Assembly: GCA_035628995.1 (NCBI GenBank)
Contig: DASPIR010000021.1
Location: forward strand, 59,859-123,858
Length of the DNA stretch: 64,000 nucleotides
DNA from: Clostridia bacterium
Lineage (GTDB): Bacteria > Bacillota > Clostridia > Lutisporales > Lutisporaceae
Reading direction: 5' to 3'
Each line of letters begins with the position of its first letter. The stretch's first letter is position 1. The notes beneath the pieces are model-generated. The model saw nothing but the letters and a program-made list of their open reading frames with translations, did no database searches and was not told the DNA's origin. Made by a program: the position numbers and the translations under genes. Shown piece by piece: positions 25,381 through 33,888 of this stretch.

Positions 25381-26829
25381 ATGAAGGATAAAAAGCAAAT
25401 ATTGAGCAGTATACCCTCAGTTGATGAACTTTTGAGGGAAAAGGAGCTTGAAAAGCTTACTTTTGTATATCCAAGAACTACAGTAGTAGAGGGCATAAGG
25501 GAATATCTGAAAGATTACAGGAAAGCAATAATGTCTTTGGAGGATGAGAAAGACCTGAACGCAATCGATAACTGCTGCATGATAAATGGCATAGTTGAAA
25601 AAGTACATGAAATAATGAGGAACAATCTCGTAAATGTAGTTAATGCAACAGGAGTAGTGCTGCATACAAACCTTGGAAGATCTCCATTAAGCAACAGACT
25701 TAAGGATACTTTATGGGATATCGCGTCAAAGTATTCCAATCTGGAAATGGACCTTGCATCCGGGGAGCGGGGCTCAAGATACTCCCATGTTGAAGAATTG
25801 ATATGCAAGCTTACCGGAGCCCAGGCGGCAATGGTGGTGAACAATAATGCTGCAGCGGTGATGCTGGTACTTGCTACCATGGCTAAAGGCCGGGAGGTAG
25901 TGGTGTCCAGGGGGCAGCTTGTTGAGATAGGAGGTTCCTTCAGGGTGCCTGATGTAATGGAGCAAAGCGGTGCTGCATTAGTTGAGGTAGGAACCACTAA
26001 CAAAACACATGTGTCAGATTATGAGAGGGCTGTCAATGAGAATACGGCAGCATTTATGAAGGTGCATACCAGCAACTACAGAATACTGGGTTTTACAAGT
26101 GAGGTGGAGTCGGAGGAAATGGTCGCGCTGGGTAGGACACTGGGGCTTCCTGTAATAGAGGATCTGGGAAGTGGAATGCTTTTGGAGCTTACTGACTATG
26201 GACTGCCTTACGAGCCTACTGTGCAGCAGGCTGTCAAAGCAGGTATGGATGTAATAACCTTCAGCGGGGATAAAATGCTTGGAGGCCCTCAGGCTGGTAT
26301 TATTATCGGCAGCAAGGAATACATAGATAAAATGAAGAAAAATCCTCTCACAAGAGCAATAAGAATAGATAAGCTGACTTTGGCAGCCCTTGAAGGGACG
26401 CTGAGGCTATACACGGATAAGGAGCTTGCACTAAAGGAAATTCCGGTGCTTAGAATGCTTACCTACAGTGATGAGGAGCTTGATAAGCGGGCAAGACGTC
26501 TTTATACGCGATTAAAAAAGTCTTTAGGTGCTGTTGGCATTATTAGTATAGAGGCTGACTACTCTGAGGTGGGTGGAGGCTCCATGCCTCTGCATAAAAT
26601 GCCTACCAAGACTATTGCATTGAAGCCTAACGGTATATCTCTAGTGGAGCTTGAGGAGAAGCTGAGGACATATAAAACTCCTATTGTAGCAAGGATAAAC
26701 AAGGATAGGCTTATGCTGGATGTCAGGACAATTATGGATGATGAGTTTGAAGTTATAGAAGGTGCCTTGCTGTGGGCTTTTTCGGCACTTTCAAAAGGCA
26801 ATGCGGGAGAAGGCGAGGGTCAAGCTTGA
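25381..26829 (+). CDS. selA: L-seryl-tRNA(Sec) selenium transferase
   Basis: This 482-residue PLP enzyme converts Ser-tRNA-Sec to Sec-tRNA-Sec using selenophosphate. An N-terminal tRNA-binding region is followed by the fold-type I core: NVVNATGVVLHTNLGRSPL (about 82-100), GSRYSHVEELICKLTGAQAAMVVNNNAAAVML, and the PLP-lysine block ITFSGDKMLGGPQAG. A GTGGAGGTAG box precedes the ATG. The stop overlaps the selB start as TTGA. This is full family length. Confidence 0.96.
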   Translation: MKDKKQILSSIPSVDELLREKELEKLTFVYPRTTVVEGIREYLKDYRKAIMSLEDEKDLNAIDNCCMINGIVEKVHEIMRNNLVNVVNATGVVLHTNLGRSPLSNRLKDTLWDIASKYSNLEMDLASGERGSRYSHVEELICKLTGAQAAMVVNNNAAAVMLVLATMAKGREVVVSRGQLVEIGGSFRVPDVMEQSGAALVEVGTTNKTHVSDYERAVNENTAAFMKVHTSNYRILGFTSEVESEEMVALGRTLGLPVIEDLGSGMLLELTDYGLPYEPTVQQAVKAGMDVITFSGDKMLGGPQAGIIIGSKEYIDKMKKNPLTRAIRIDKLTLAALEGTLRLYTDKELALKEIPVLRMLTYSDEELDKRARRLYTRLKKSLGAVGIISIEADYSEVGGGSMPLHKMPTKTIALKPNGISLVELEEKLRTYKTPIVARINKDRLMLDVRTIMDDEFEVIEGALLWAFSALSKGNAGEGEGQA

Positions 26830-28736
26830 AGAACGTTATAATCGGAACAGCAGGACACATAGATCATGGGAAGACAACCCTTATAAAGGCTCTGACGGGA
26901 AGGGATACAGACAGGCTCAAAGAGGAAAAGAAAAGAGGAATATCCATTGAGCTTGGTTTCACATATTTTGACCTTCCAAGCGGAAGAAGAGCTGGAATAA
27001 TCGATGTGCCCGGACACGAGAAATTTATTAAAAACATGCTTGCTGGAGCAGGAGGCATTGATGTTGTAGTGCTTGTAATAGCTGCTGACGAGGGTGTAAT
27101 GCCCCAGACCAGGGAGCATCTTAATATACTTTCGCTGCTGCAGGTGAAGAAGGGTATAATAGCCCTGACCAAGAAGGATATGGTGGATCAGGAATGGCTT
27201 GAAATGATAACCGAACAGGTCAGAGATGAAGTAAAGGGCTCCTTCCTAAAGGAAGCAAGCATAATGCCGGTTTCATCGGTCACGGGAGAGGGGCTTAAGG
27301 AGCTTATTGCTGAAATAGATAAAGTTACTGAGGTGGTAGAGGAGAAGGATACTAATGAGGTATTCAGGCTTCCTGTGGATAGATCCTTCACTATAACTGG
27401 CTTTGGCACAGTGGTTACGGGTACGCTTATCTCGGGCAGCATCAGCGAAGGGGACAGGATAGAGATATATCCACGCAAAATTGATACGAGAGTACGCTCA
27501 ATACAGGTTCATGAAAAGAATGTCAAGACTGCCTATGCAGGTCAGCGCGTGGCAATCAACATCGCCAATGTGAAGCTTGATGAGATTCAACGGGGGGATG
27601 TGCTGACACAGCTAGAACGAATGGAGCCTTCAATGATGCTGGATGCAAGGCTGGAGATGTTGCCTGGTGCAGACAAATCCATTGACAATAGGGACAGATT
27701 AAGGCTTTATCATGGAACTTCAGAAATAATGTGCAGGGTGGTACTTCTGGATAGAGAAGAGCTTAAGCCTGGGGAAAGTGCATTTGTGCAGCTGAGGCTG
27801 GAGGAAGAGACAGCCTGCATGAAAGGGGATCGTTTTGTAATAAGGACATATTCCCCCATGTTGACCATAGGCGGGGGAACCATTTTGGAGCCTAACCCTC
27901 CTAAGAGAAAGCGCTTTAAAGAGGATGTAATAGAAGAGCTTAAGATAAAAGAGCAGGGCAATCCAACCGAGGTGGTTGAGAGGTATTTGATACAGAACAG
28001 TGATAAATATCCCGAGAAGAAGTCAATACTCAAAGGTGTAGGGAATATAAGTGCTGAGCTGTATGAAAAAATAGCCGCTGAGCTGTCGGAGAAGAAGCTT
28101 ATTCACCAATTCAAGCTCGGGGATGAGACTTATTTGCTGCATATCAGGTATTTGAAGGATGTTGAAACCAAGCTTACAGAAATACTTGAGGCATATCATA
28201 AGAAGAATCCGTTAAAAATCGGAATATCCAAGGAAGAGCTTCGAACAAGAATTTTCGAAGGGATAAAGCCGAGACTGGCAGATCTGGTCTTTGGATATTT
28301 GGAGGCTAATGGCACCATAAAGATTGAGAACCAATATATAGCTCAAGGTAGTTTTAAGGTGCAGTTCAATAAAGTACAAGAAAAGATTAGGGATGTAATA
28401 GAAAAGAACTACAGCGAGAACCGGTTCAACCCGCCCAAGCTTATGGAGCTGGCTGAAGCGAACCCTTTGGATAAAAACCAGTACCAGTTGGTATATGCTG
28501 CTTTGATTGAAATGGGAGAGCTTATAAAACTGGATGAGGATATTGCCTTTTCAAGAGCTGCATACAACGAAGCAGCAGAGCTTTTACGGAGGCATTTAAA
28601 AGTGAATGGATCAATACAGTTGGGGCAGTTCAGGGATATTCTCGGGACCAGCAGGAAATATGCAATGGCTCTACTGGATCATTTTGATCAAAACAAGATT
28701 ACTAAGCGTGTTGGAGACAACAGAGTACTGTTCTAA
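26826..28736 (+). CDS. selB: selenocysteine-specific translation elongation factor SelB
   Basis: This 636-residue factor brings Sec-tRNA to UGA codons marked by SECIS hairpins. It has an EF-Tu-like GTPase (GTAGHIDHGKTTL at 7-19, DVPGHEKFIKNM, TKKD) and beta-barrel domains 2-3. The C-terminal half from about 370 consists of winged helices that bind the mRNA hairpin (LRRHLKVNGSIQLGQFRDILGTSRKYAMALLDHFD). The TTG at 26826 is chosen because it gives the conserved MKNVIIGTAGHIDHGK start, overlaps the selA stop and follows GAGG by 8 bases. Confidence 0.96.
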   Translation: MKNVIIGTAGHIDHGKTTLIKALTGRDTDRLKEEKKRGISIELGFTYFDLPSGRRAGIIDVPGHEKFIKNMLAGAGGIDVVVLVIAADEGVMPQTREHLNILSLLQVKKGIIALTKKDMVDQEWLEMITEQVRDEVKGSFLKEASIMPVSSVTGEGLKELIAEIDKVTEVVEEKDTNEVFRLPVDRSFTITGFGTVVTGTLISGSISEGDRIEIYPRKIDTRVRSIQVHEKNVKTAYAGQRVAINIANVKLDEIQRGDVLTQLERMEPSMMLDARLEMLPGADKSIDNRDRLRLYHGTSEIMCRVVLLDREELKPGESAFVQLRLEEETACMKGDRFVIRTYSPMLTIGGGTILEPNPPKRKRFKEDVIEELKIKEQGNPTEVVERYLIQNSDKYPEKKSILKGVGNISAELYEKIAAELSEKKLIHQFKLGDETYLLHIRYLKDVETKLTEILEAYHKKNPLKIGISKEELRTRIFEGIKPRLADLVFGYLEANGTIKIENQYIAQGSFKVQFNKVQEKIRDVIEKNYSENRFNPPKLMELAEANPLDKNQYQLVYAALIEMGELIKLDEDIAFSRAAYNEAAELLRRHLKVNGSIQLGQFRDILGTSRKYAMALLDHFDQNKITKRVGDNRVLF

Positions 28737-28747
28737 AAGGAAGAATA

Positions 28748-28796
28748 AAGTTGTTTATCTGGATTTGTATATATTCTGGATAAACAGCTTTTTAAT
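28748..28796 (+). terminator. terminator after selB
   Basis: AGTTGTTTATC pairs with GATAAACAGCT (one G-U), followed by a short T-run (28789-28793). Confidence 0.7.
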
Positions 28797-28856
28797 TTAG
28801 CAAAACCTTTTAGACTAGAATATAATGTTATAAATTAAAGCGCGGGAGGTTATTGT

Positions 28857-29204
28857 ATGTATCCGTACATTTGTCCATATTGGAAGAAAATGAAATCGAC
28901 TTATGATCATTCTGAAGAACCCTCCATTATAAATAGACAAAAGAAATTTACCAAAGAGGAAGCAATAGATATTGGTAAAAATATAGGTATAGATTTTAGC
29001 AAGATTGACATTGAACAGTTCAGGACGGGCTTGGATGTGGAATTGGAGCATGGCACCAGGTTCCCCAAGGCCAATGTAACAAATGACGATCCTGTGCTTA
29101 CTGGCAAAATTGCTTATGCCCATCTACTGGAAATCCCTGATTATTATACGAGATTGGCTGAAATTGAAAAAGAAGCAAGGCTTCACTGTGGGATTGAGGA
29201 CTGA
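28857..29204 (+). CDS. DUF5661-like protein
   Basis: A 115-residue soluble protein whose second half, ELEHGTRFPKANVTNDDPVLTGKIAYAHLLEIPDYYTRL (split by positions about 62-100), strongly recalls the DUF5661 family of unknown function. The N-terminus (MYPYICPYWKKM) is aromatic and carries a single Cys. GGGAGG precedes the ATG. The gene overlaps tail to tail with the minus-strand serine hydrolase by 22 bases. Confidence 0.7.
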   Translation: MYPYICPYWKKMKSTYDHSEEPSIINRQKKFTKEEAIDIGKNIGIDFSKIDIEQFRTGLDVELEHGTRFPKANVTNDDPVLTGKIAYAHLLEIPDYYTRLAEIEKEARLHCGIED

Positions 29205-30223
29205 CTTATAGTCCTTTTTTTCATGTAATTGTACACGGCACCTGTAATACTTCTGTAAAGAGGCTGCACATTTGAGCTGCTGCCCTTGCTCATTACAACC
29301 ATTATATAAGGATTATCCTCCAAAAGTATTATGCCGGCGTCATTATAAACCCCTTCGCCTGCACTTGTACCTGTTTTGTGGGCTACTGGGGACTTATAGC
29401 CTATACCCGCAGGAAGTCTGTTAGAGTATATATTGTTTTTAAGAGATTCCATAAATAGCTTATCATTCTCTGCCCCGAAGGTTTTTTCGCAATATAGCAG
29501 GTCAAGTACGTATCCCAGGTCCTTGGGAGTGGTTCTAGGAGATCGGGATATTCCATATCTTGCAATATTGTTCTTGACAGAGGCGCGTTGGGCAGGCATT
29601 ATCTCACTATATACCAGGCTGTTTTTCACACCCAGCTTCAGAAGGGTTTCGTTTATCTTTTTGGAACCTAAATGGCGAAGGGTAATGTTAAAGTAATCAT
29701 TGACTGAGTGGCTGATCATTTTTGGCAGCATCCTCTTGAGATTGTACTTGCTGTTTGTTATCTTGTCTGTATAAGCCTTATCCAGCTCCAGCTCGCCGCA
29801 ATTGTTCATATAATACATTACAGCTGCGGACAAAAGCTTGCAGGTGGAGGCTGAATTGAAATATCCCTCCCTAGGGTTATCGGGGTTTGTTTTTTCGGCA
29901 TTATAAGCATATTCGTAGCCGCTGCTTAACTCTTTGATATAGATTCCGATAATGCCCTTGCCGCCATTTTTATAGAAAGAGTTAACCTTCTTCATTACAA
30001 TTGCGTCTACTTCATTGTTAAAGTCAGAAGCAGCTTGTTGGACTGCATCTGGCGCCTCAGCAGCGGGCTGCTCTGACACAGGAGCCGGAGTGGGCGTTAT
30101 GTCCACTGCCGACTGATTTGGAGGTTGGGGTGTTAAATCGTCTGGTACAGCACTATATGTGATATATGTGCACATAAATGAAATAATAGCAACCAAAGTG
30201 AATGATTTCAAGCGTTCATGCAT
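29183..30223 (-). CDS. secreted beta-lactamase-type serine hydrolase
   Basis: This 346-residue protein has an N-terminal membrane/signal helix (LVAIISFMCTYITYSA) and a Pro/Ala-rich linker to about residue 65. A class A beta-lactamase/D,D-peptidase fold follows: SxxK as STCK in NSASTCKLLSAAV, and the KTG-like box HKTGTSAGEG. The class A Glu166 omega-loop motif is not obvious, so a wall-associated hydrolase is as likely as an antibiotic-degrading enzyme. A GGGGGA box lies before the ATG. Confidence 0.8.
   Translation of the reverse strand: MHERLKSFTLVAIISFMCTYITYSAVPDDLTPQPPNQSAVDITPTPAPVSEQPAAEAPDAVQQAASDFNNEVDAIVMKKVNSFYKNGGKGIIGIYIKELSSGYEYAYNAEKTNPDNPREGYFNSASTCKLLSAAVMYYMNNCGELELDKAYTDKITNSKYNLKRMLPKMISHSVNDYFNITLRHLGSKKINETLLKLGVKNSLVYSEIMPAQRASVKNNIARYGISRSPRTTPKDLGYVLDLLYCEKTFGAENDKLFMESLKNNIYSNRLPAGIGYKSPVAHKTGTSAGEGVYNDAGIILLEDNPYIMVVMSKGSSSNVQPLYRSITGAVYNYMKKRTISQSSIPQ
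29196..29221 (+). terminator. terminator of the DUF5661 gene
   Basis: AGGACT and AGTCCT arms with a short loop, followed by TTTTTTT. It overlaps both converging coding ends. Confidence 0.7.
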
Positions 30224-30366
30224 TGTACATCCCCCAATTATGCATCATCATAATCAATTATATATATGCTGCAGTCCTTTCAAAATCAAGTTATCCTAAA
30301 AAAAACTGCAGATAAAATCAAATTGATAAATTTAGCACAATTTACAAAATATAACATAAAATAGTG

Positions 30367-30395
30367 TTGACAACACAATAGTCTAGTGCTATTCT
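30367..30395 (+). promoter_or_regulatory. promoter of zinc-ribbon gene 1
   Basis: TTGACA at 30367-30372, a 17-base spacer, and TATTCT at 30390-30395 with an extended TGC. The layout matches the promoter of zinc-ribbon gene 2. Confidence 0.8.
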
Positions 30396-30409
30396 GATTT
30401 CAAAGCGGA

Positions 30410-30494
30410 GATTTAACAAACAGAACCATTTTTCCTATTATTTGTTAGGCGGCAATGGACGTTATTTGTTAAATCCCTAATAAATAATAGGAGG
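30410..30494 (+). ncRNA. structured leader of zinc-ribbon gene 1
   Basis: The 5' UTR begins near 30402. Segment A (30410-30420) is an 11-base perfect complement of A' (30465-30475). Segment B (30434-30449) pairs over 16 bases (one G-U) with B' (30476-30491), whose last three bases are part of the AGGAGG Shine-Dalgarno (30489-30494). The order A-B-A'-B' means a pseudoknot or two competing folds. The same design recurs at 31315-31402. Confidence 0.7.
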
Positions 30495-30501
30495 TAAGGA
30501 A

Positions 30502-30672
30502 ATGGCAGACAAGAACCTCATCTGCAAGGACTGCAGCAAGCCTTTTGTATTCACAGAGGGGGAGCAGGCTTTCTACAAGGAAAAGGGTTTTGAAAACGAA
30601 CCACAGAGATGTCCTGATTGCAGAAAAGCTAAAAAGGCACAGAACAACAGAAGCAGAGACTTCAGAAGATAA
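30502..30672 (+). CDS. small zinc-ribbon protein, copy 1
   Basis: This 56-residue protein has a C-x2-C knuckle at the N-terminus (LICKDCSKPFVFTEGEQAFY) and a second C-x2-C (QRCPDCRKAKK), followed by a basic tail (NNRSRDFRR). This is the short zinc-ribbon family often annotated zf-trcl, with no proven function; the tail suggests nucleic-acid or ribosome contact. It has its own promoter, a structured leader and a terminator. The last 111 bases are 110/111 identical to copy 2. Confidence 0.88.
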   Translation: MADKNLICKDCSKPFVFTEGEQAFYKEKGFENEPQRCPDCRKAKKAQNNRSRDFRR

Positions 30673-30682
30673 GAGCTTATAT

Positions 30683-30718
30683 AAAGGTCATTGAATTTTC
30701 AATGGCCTTTAATTTTTT
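30683..30718 (+). terminator. terminator of zinc-ribbon gene 1
   Basis: A 13-bp stem from AAAGGTCATTGAA with its complement (one G-U), 2-base loop, then AATTTTTT. Confidence 0.88.
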
Positions 30719-30799
30719 GCATGCACAAAAAAGTTAGTAGTATAAATTATCTTGTTTTACAAATAATAGCTACTATAAAAGCTCTTAGGGAGAAGTGTT

Positions 30800-31237
30800 A
30801 TGCCTTGGGTCATCAGCTTTATAGCATCATGGATATTGTTTTTTTTATTGACTGACAATAAGAGTTTGAAAAAGAATATATGGGGTGGGGTACTGGCGTT
30901 GGTGCTTGCGAGTTTTGTTGATTATGGGGGGCAAAAGCTAGAGCTATACACCTTTTACGATATAATCATACCGTGGGCGACTTGTTCTGCATTCTATAAA
31001 TTTGGTCCCATATTCACCATGGGCATACTTTTTTGCCAATATGTGCCCAATAATAAGTGGTTGCAGGCAGCGCACATACTACTGTGCTCAATATTTTACA
31101 TACTGCTTGAATTAACAATAATAAGCACTGGGGTAGCCGAATATATCCACTGGAATATACTCGCCAGTTTTGTGATAAACATAGTAACTTTCGGTTCTCT
31201 CACCTGGTTCACACTAGCATTTATACGAGAGAAATAA
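30800..31237 (+). CDS. small polytopic membrane protein (CBO0543-like)
   Basis: This 145-residue protein has about five hydrophobic segments (WVISFIASWILFFLLT, GVLALVLASFVDY, IHLL-like helices and VINIVTFGSLTWFTLAFI) and short polar loops. It resembles the CBO0543 family of clostridial membrane proteins of unknown function, a tentative assignment. GGGAGAAG precedes the ATG. It lies between the two zinc-ribbon genes, and a second membrane protein lies on the far side. Confidence 0.6.
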   Translation: MPWVISFIASWILFFLLTDNKSLKKNIWGGVLALVLASFVDYGGQKLELYTFYDIIIPWATCSAFYKFGPIFTMGILFCQYVPNNKWLQAAHILLCSIFYILLELTIISTGVAEYIHWNILASFVINIVTFGSLTWFTLAFIREK

Positions 31238-31271
31238 TTTTTAGAAATTTTAAAAAACTTTATTGAATTTA

Positions 31272-31300
31272 TTGACATTGAATGGGAGCAGTGCTATACT
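31272..31300 (+). promoter_or_regulatory. promoter of zinc-ribbon gene 2
   Basis: TTGACA at 31272-31277, a 17-base spacer, and TATACT at 31295-31300 with an extended TGC. Confidence 0.8.
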
Positions 31301-31314
31301 AATCAAGAATATGA

Positions 31315-31402
31315 GATTTAACAAACAAAAACCATTTCCTACTATCTATTAGGACAATGCATAATGTTTGAAAGTTGTTAAATCCTAATAAATAATAGGA
31401 GG
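31315..31402 (+). ncRNA. structured leader of zinc-ribbon gene 2
   Basis: A (31315-31324) pairs with A' (31375-31384) over 10 bases. B (31338-31353) pairs with B' (31384-31399) at 14 of 16 positions. B' again runs into AGGAGG (31397-31402). The loop sequences differ from copy 1, while the paired blocks are retained. Confidence 0.7.
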
Positions 31403-31410
31403 TATGAAAA

Positions 31411-31581
31411 ATGGCTGATAAGAATTTAACTTGCAAAGACTGTGGATCAGAATTTGTATTCACAGAAGGCGAGCAGGCTTTCTACAAGGAAAAGGGTTTT
31501 GAAAACGAACCACAGAGATGTCCTGACTGCAGAAAAGCTAAAAAGGCACAGAACAACAGAAGCAGAGACTTCAGAAGATAA
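31411..31581 (+). CDS. small zinc-ribbon protein, copy 2
   Basis: A 56-residue paralogue of the protein at 30502, with the same C-x2-C pairs (LTCKDCGSEFVFTEGEQ and RCPDCRKAKK). The first 20 codons have diverged, while the rest is nearly identical even at silent positions, pointing to recent gene conversion. It is monocistronic: own promoter, structured leader and terminator. Confidence 0.88.
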   Translation: MADKNLTCKDCGSEFVFTEGEQAFYKEKGFENEPQRCPDCRKAKKAQNNRSRDFRR

Positions 31582-31593
31582 TATTGCCTAATG

Positions 31594-31631
31594 AAAGACC
31601 ATTGAATAATTCAATGGTCTTTGTTTATTTT
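31594..31631 (+). terminator. terminator of zinc-ribbon gene 2
   Basis: AAAGACCATTGAA and its complement form a 13-bp stem with a short loop, followed by a broken T-run. Confidence 0.82.
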
Positions 31632-31637
31632 TGCAGC

Positions 31638-32105
31638 TCAAATTTTATTATAGATTTTGTATTTATACAAGCTTTCGGACAGCAATAAGATAGTAGTCAG
31701 TGAAGCAAAAGTTATCATAAAATCATAATAGTAATTATAACTGCCTATCCGTTCAAATGCACCTGCCAGTTCAGAAATAAAAGCCAACACTTCAACAATT
31801 GCTGTGGCGTAGACCAGCATCAGCAGGTTATGGCTGAAACGAGGCTTCATATATTCAATGAGTACTATTCCTGCAACTCCTGTCCAGAGCAAATGAAATA
31901 ACGGTATTCCAAATACATCAAGGAAAGGCTTGTTATAACGGAATAATCCCAGGTTAATTCCCATCACATTAATAATACCAACAACGATAATAGAGATTAG
32001 TGAAACTGACATAAGCTCTTTAATGCGTTGCCGGCCTATAACAACCAGCGCATAAAGTAAGGTGAGCGCGAAGTAGTAGACATCAACATACCTAGCATAA
32101 TCCAT
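31638..32105 (-). CDS. small polytopic membrane protein, unknown
   Basis: This 155-residue protein has about five membrane segments (YFALTLLYALVVIG, VSLISIIVVGIINVMG, LFHLLWTGVAGIVLIEYM, LLMLVYATAIVEVLAFI, MITFASLTTILLLSESL). Topology and size are like the protein at 30800, but no family is certain. AGAGGTG precedes the ATG. It converges on zinc-ribbon gene 2. Confidence 0.6.
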   Translation of the reverse strand: MDYARYVDVYYFALTLLYALVVIGRQRIKELMSVSLISIIVVGIINVMGINLGLFRYNKPFLDVFGIPLFHLLWTGVAGIVLIEYMKPRFSHNLLMLVYATAIVEVLAFISELAGAFERIGSYNYYYDFMITFASLTTILLLSESLYKYKIYNKI

Positions 32106-32296
32106 AAGAACACCTCTTAAACATATTTGCTAATATTATGTTCAGTTGAGCTTTTTTTATCAAAAATTATCTAGGTGCATAGAAAATCGGGAAATTTCCA
32201 GATGACTTTAGTGCATGGTCGATTATTTACTAGAAGTATATGGAAATGATATACTTATATTAGTGGTTATAATGAGTTGTGACTGGGGGTTAAAGA

Positions 32297-33244
32297 ATGA
32301 GTGGGATTATAAAGAAACAATTTGATTCAAGGTACTTTACACTACGGGAGCTGGCGGAAGGGGTATATGCGGCTATAGAGAAGAAAGAAGCTGATACCGG
32401 AAGCAATGCCGGCTTTGTCGATATGGGAGACTATACTGTTGCGTTCGATGCTCTCCTCAATATTGATGCAGCAAAGGACTTAATAGCCGCTTCGGAGGCA
32501 TTAACCTGTAAAGCACCTTCAATACTTGTAAACAGCCACTTTCATGCAGATCATGTAGTTGGGAACTGCATGTTCGGGAAAGATGCAAGGATATTTACCT
32601 CAAAGGCTGCTAAAGAAAAAATGCTGACAGATAGCACTAAAATGATGCAGGAGATTCAGGGACTTGAACCTAAAGTGTTGGATGAATTAAAGGCGCAGAT
32701 ATCCTCCGAAAAGGACACTGCCAAGCTGTTGGATTTAGAAAATGAATATAAGTTTTTAAGTAATATTATGAAGCCTGGAGTACAACTAAGACTGCCGGAT
32801 GTTACTTTTGAGAGGACTCTTACTCTCCATGGAAAGAATAGGCGGGCTGAGTTGATTACCTTCGGCACTGCTCATTCTCCTGGGGATGTTATAATGTACC
32901 TGCCTGAAGAAAAGGTTTGTTTCGTGGGTGACTTGCTGTTCAAGGATTCTCATCCATGGTTGGGAACGGGTGACCCGGAGAATTTCATCAGAGTCCTTGG
33001 GGAATTGCTAAAGCTCGATGCTGAGATATTTATCCCTGGACATGGGGAGCTAGCAGCAAAGAGTGATATCGAGCTGGAGATAAAATACATTAATGAGCTC
33101 CTTGCACTTATGGATGCAAAAAAGGCCAAAGGGGAAGCTGCTGATACAGTAACCCTGAGTGATATATCACCGGAGTTCAGGGATTGGGACGGCTTGTGCT
33201 TTATGTGGAATGTTGATTTCTTGTTTAAGAGATCCGAAGAGTAA
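32297..33244 (+). CDS. MBL-fold metallo-hydrolase
   Basis: This 315-residue enzyme has the metal motif NSHFHADHVVGN (about 82-93), a bridging-Asp region VCFVGDLLFKDSHPW and a final His in IPGHGELAAK (about 249). A long helical insert follows the first motif. It resembles glyoxalase II-like hydrolases; the substrate is unknown. CTGGGGGTTAAAG precedes the ATG. It stands alone. Confidence 0.85.
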   Translation: MSGIIKKQFDSRYFTLRELAEGVYAAIEKKEADTGSNAGFVDMGDYTVAFDALLNIDAAKDLIAASEALTCKAPSILVNSHFHADHVVGNCMFGKDARIFTSKAAKEKMLTDSTKMMQEIQGLEPKVLDELKAQISSEKDTAKLLDLENEYKFLSNIMKPGVQLRLPDVTFERTLTLHGKNRRAELITFGTAHSPGDVIMYLPEEKVCFVGDLLFKDSHPWLGTGDPENFIRVLGELLKLDAEIFIPGHGELAAKSDIELEIKYINELLALMDAKKAKGEAADTVTLSDISPEFRDWDGLCFMWNVDFLFKRSEE

Positions 33245-33345
33245 GCAGCATTGTATGAATTTGCTGCTAGCCACTGACTTAAAAAGAAAGGACTTGCATT
33301 GGCAAGTCCGGATGACACTAAGTCATGAAAAAAGATTAAACACTA

Positions 33346-33741
33346 CTATCTTTCAAGCAGTTGAAAAGCTTCGGCTACTTTTTCTGCAAATACCAGAGGT
33401 TCTTCAACTGAGAGGAAGTGGATATAGAATAACCTCGGTCTATCAAACAGCCAGTGATTGTGTAGAGCAGTAACAAATATGTCTCGTTCACGAAGCGCCG
33501 TTATGAATGGGTTAATCTCGTTCTGCAGGATTACTGTCTCACCTAAATTGAGAGTGTTTCCTTCGCGGTCCATATCCTCAAATGAGAATAAGGCGTTTAG
33601 AACAAGAGGGCTGTGCGTTTCCCTATCGGCAATCTCAACGTCAATATTTCTTACGCGTGTTACAGCACACAATTCTTCAGTAGATTCGAGTATTGTGCTT
33701 TCGAGTATATCAGCAAATTCTTGACATAATTCAGTGTTCAT
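33346..33741 (-). CDS. DUF1259-like protein
   Basis: A 131-residue protein with the DUF1259 signature ALHNHWLFDRPRLFYIHF (about 91-108) and an acidic N-terminal half. The family (LppY/LpqO) has no established function. It is shorter than the secreted two-domain forms and lacks a signal peptide. AAAGGAGGTGAC precedes the ATG. It is transcribed divergently from the MarR-GNAT gene out of a shared 47-bp palindrome, so the two are likely coregulated. Confidence 0.75.
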   Translation of the reverse strand: MNTELCQEFADILESTILESTEELCAVTRVRNIDVEIADRETHSPLVLNALFSFEDMDREGNTLNLGETVILQNEINPFITALRERDIFVTALHNHWLFDRPRLFYIHFLSVEEPLVFAEKVAEAFQLLER

Positions 33742-33806
33742 ATAGTCACCTCCTTTCCATTAGCATAGTATGCTTGTCTGCAAAATGTGTGCACTGTTTA
33801 AGTTGG

Positions 33807-33853
33807 TATAATACAATGTATAGTTGACTGAGTCAACTATACATTGTATTATA
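33807..33853. promoter_or_regulatory. 47-bp perfect palindrome with overlapping divergent promoters
   Basis: Two 23-base arms are exact complements around a single central G (33830). Each strand reads TTGACT, 17 bases, TATTAT: plus strand 33824-33829 and 33847-33852, and the mirror image on the minus strand. It sits between the MarR-GNAT and DUF1259 genes and is a natural MarR-dimer operator. Confidence 0.85.
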
Positions 33854-33888
33854 AAGACAGATACATTATAAAGGAAGGGAGTGATACT

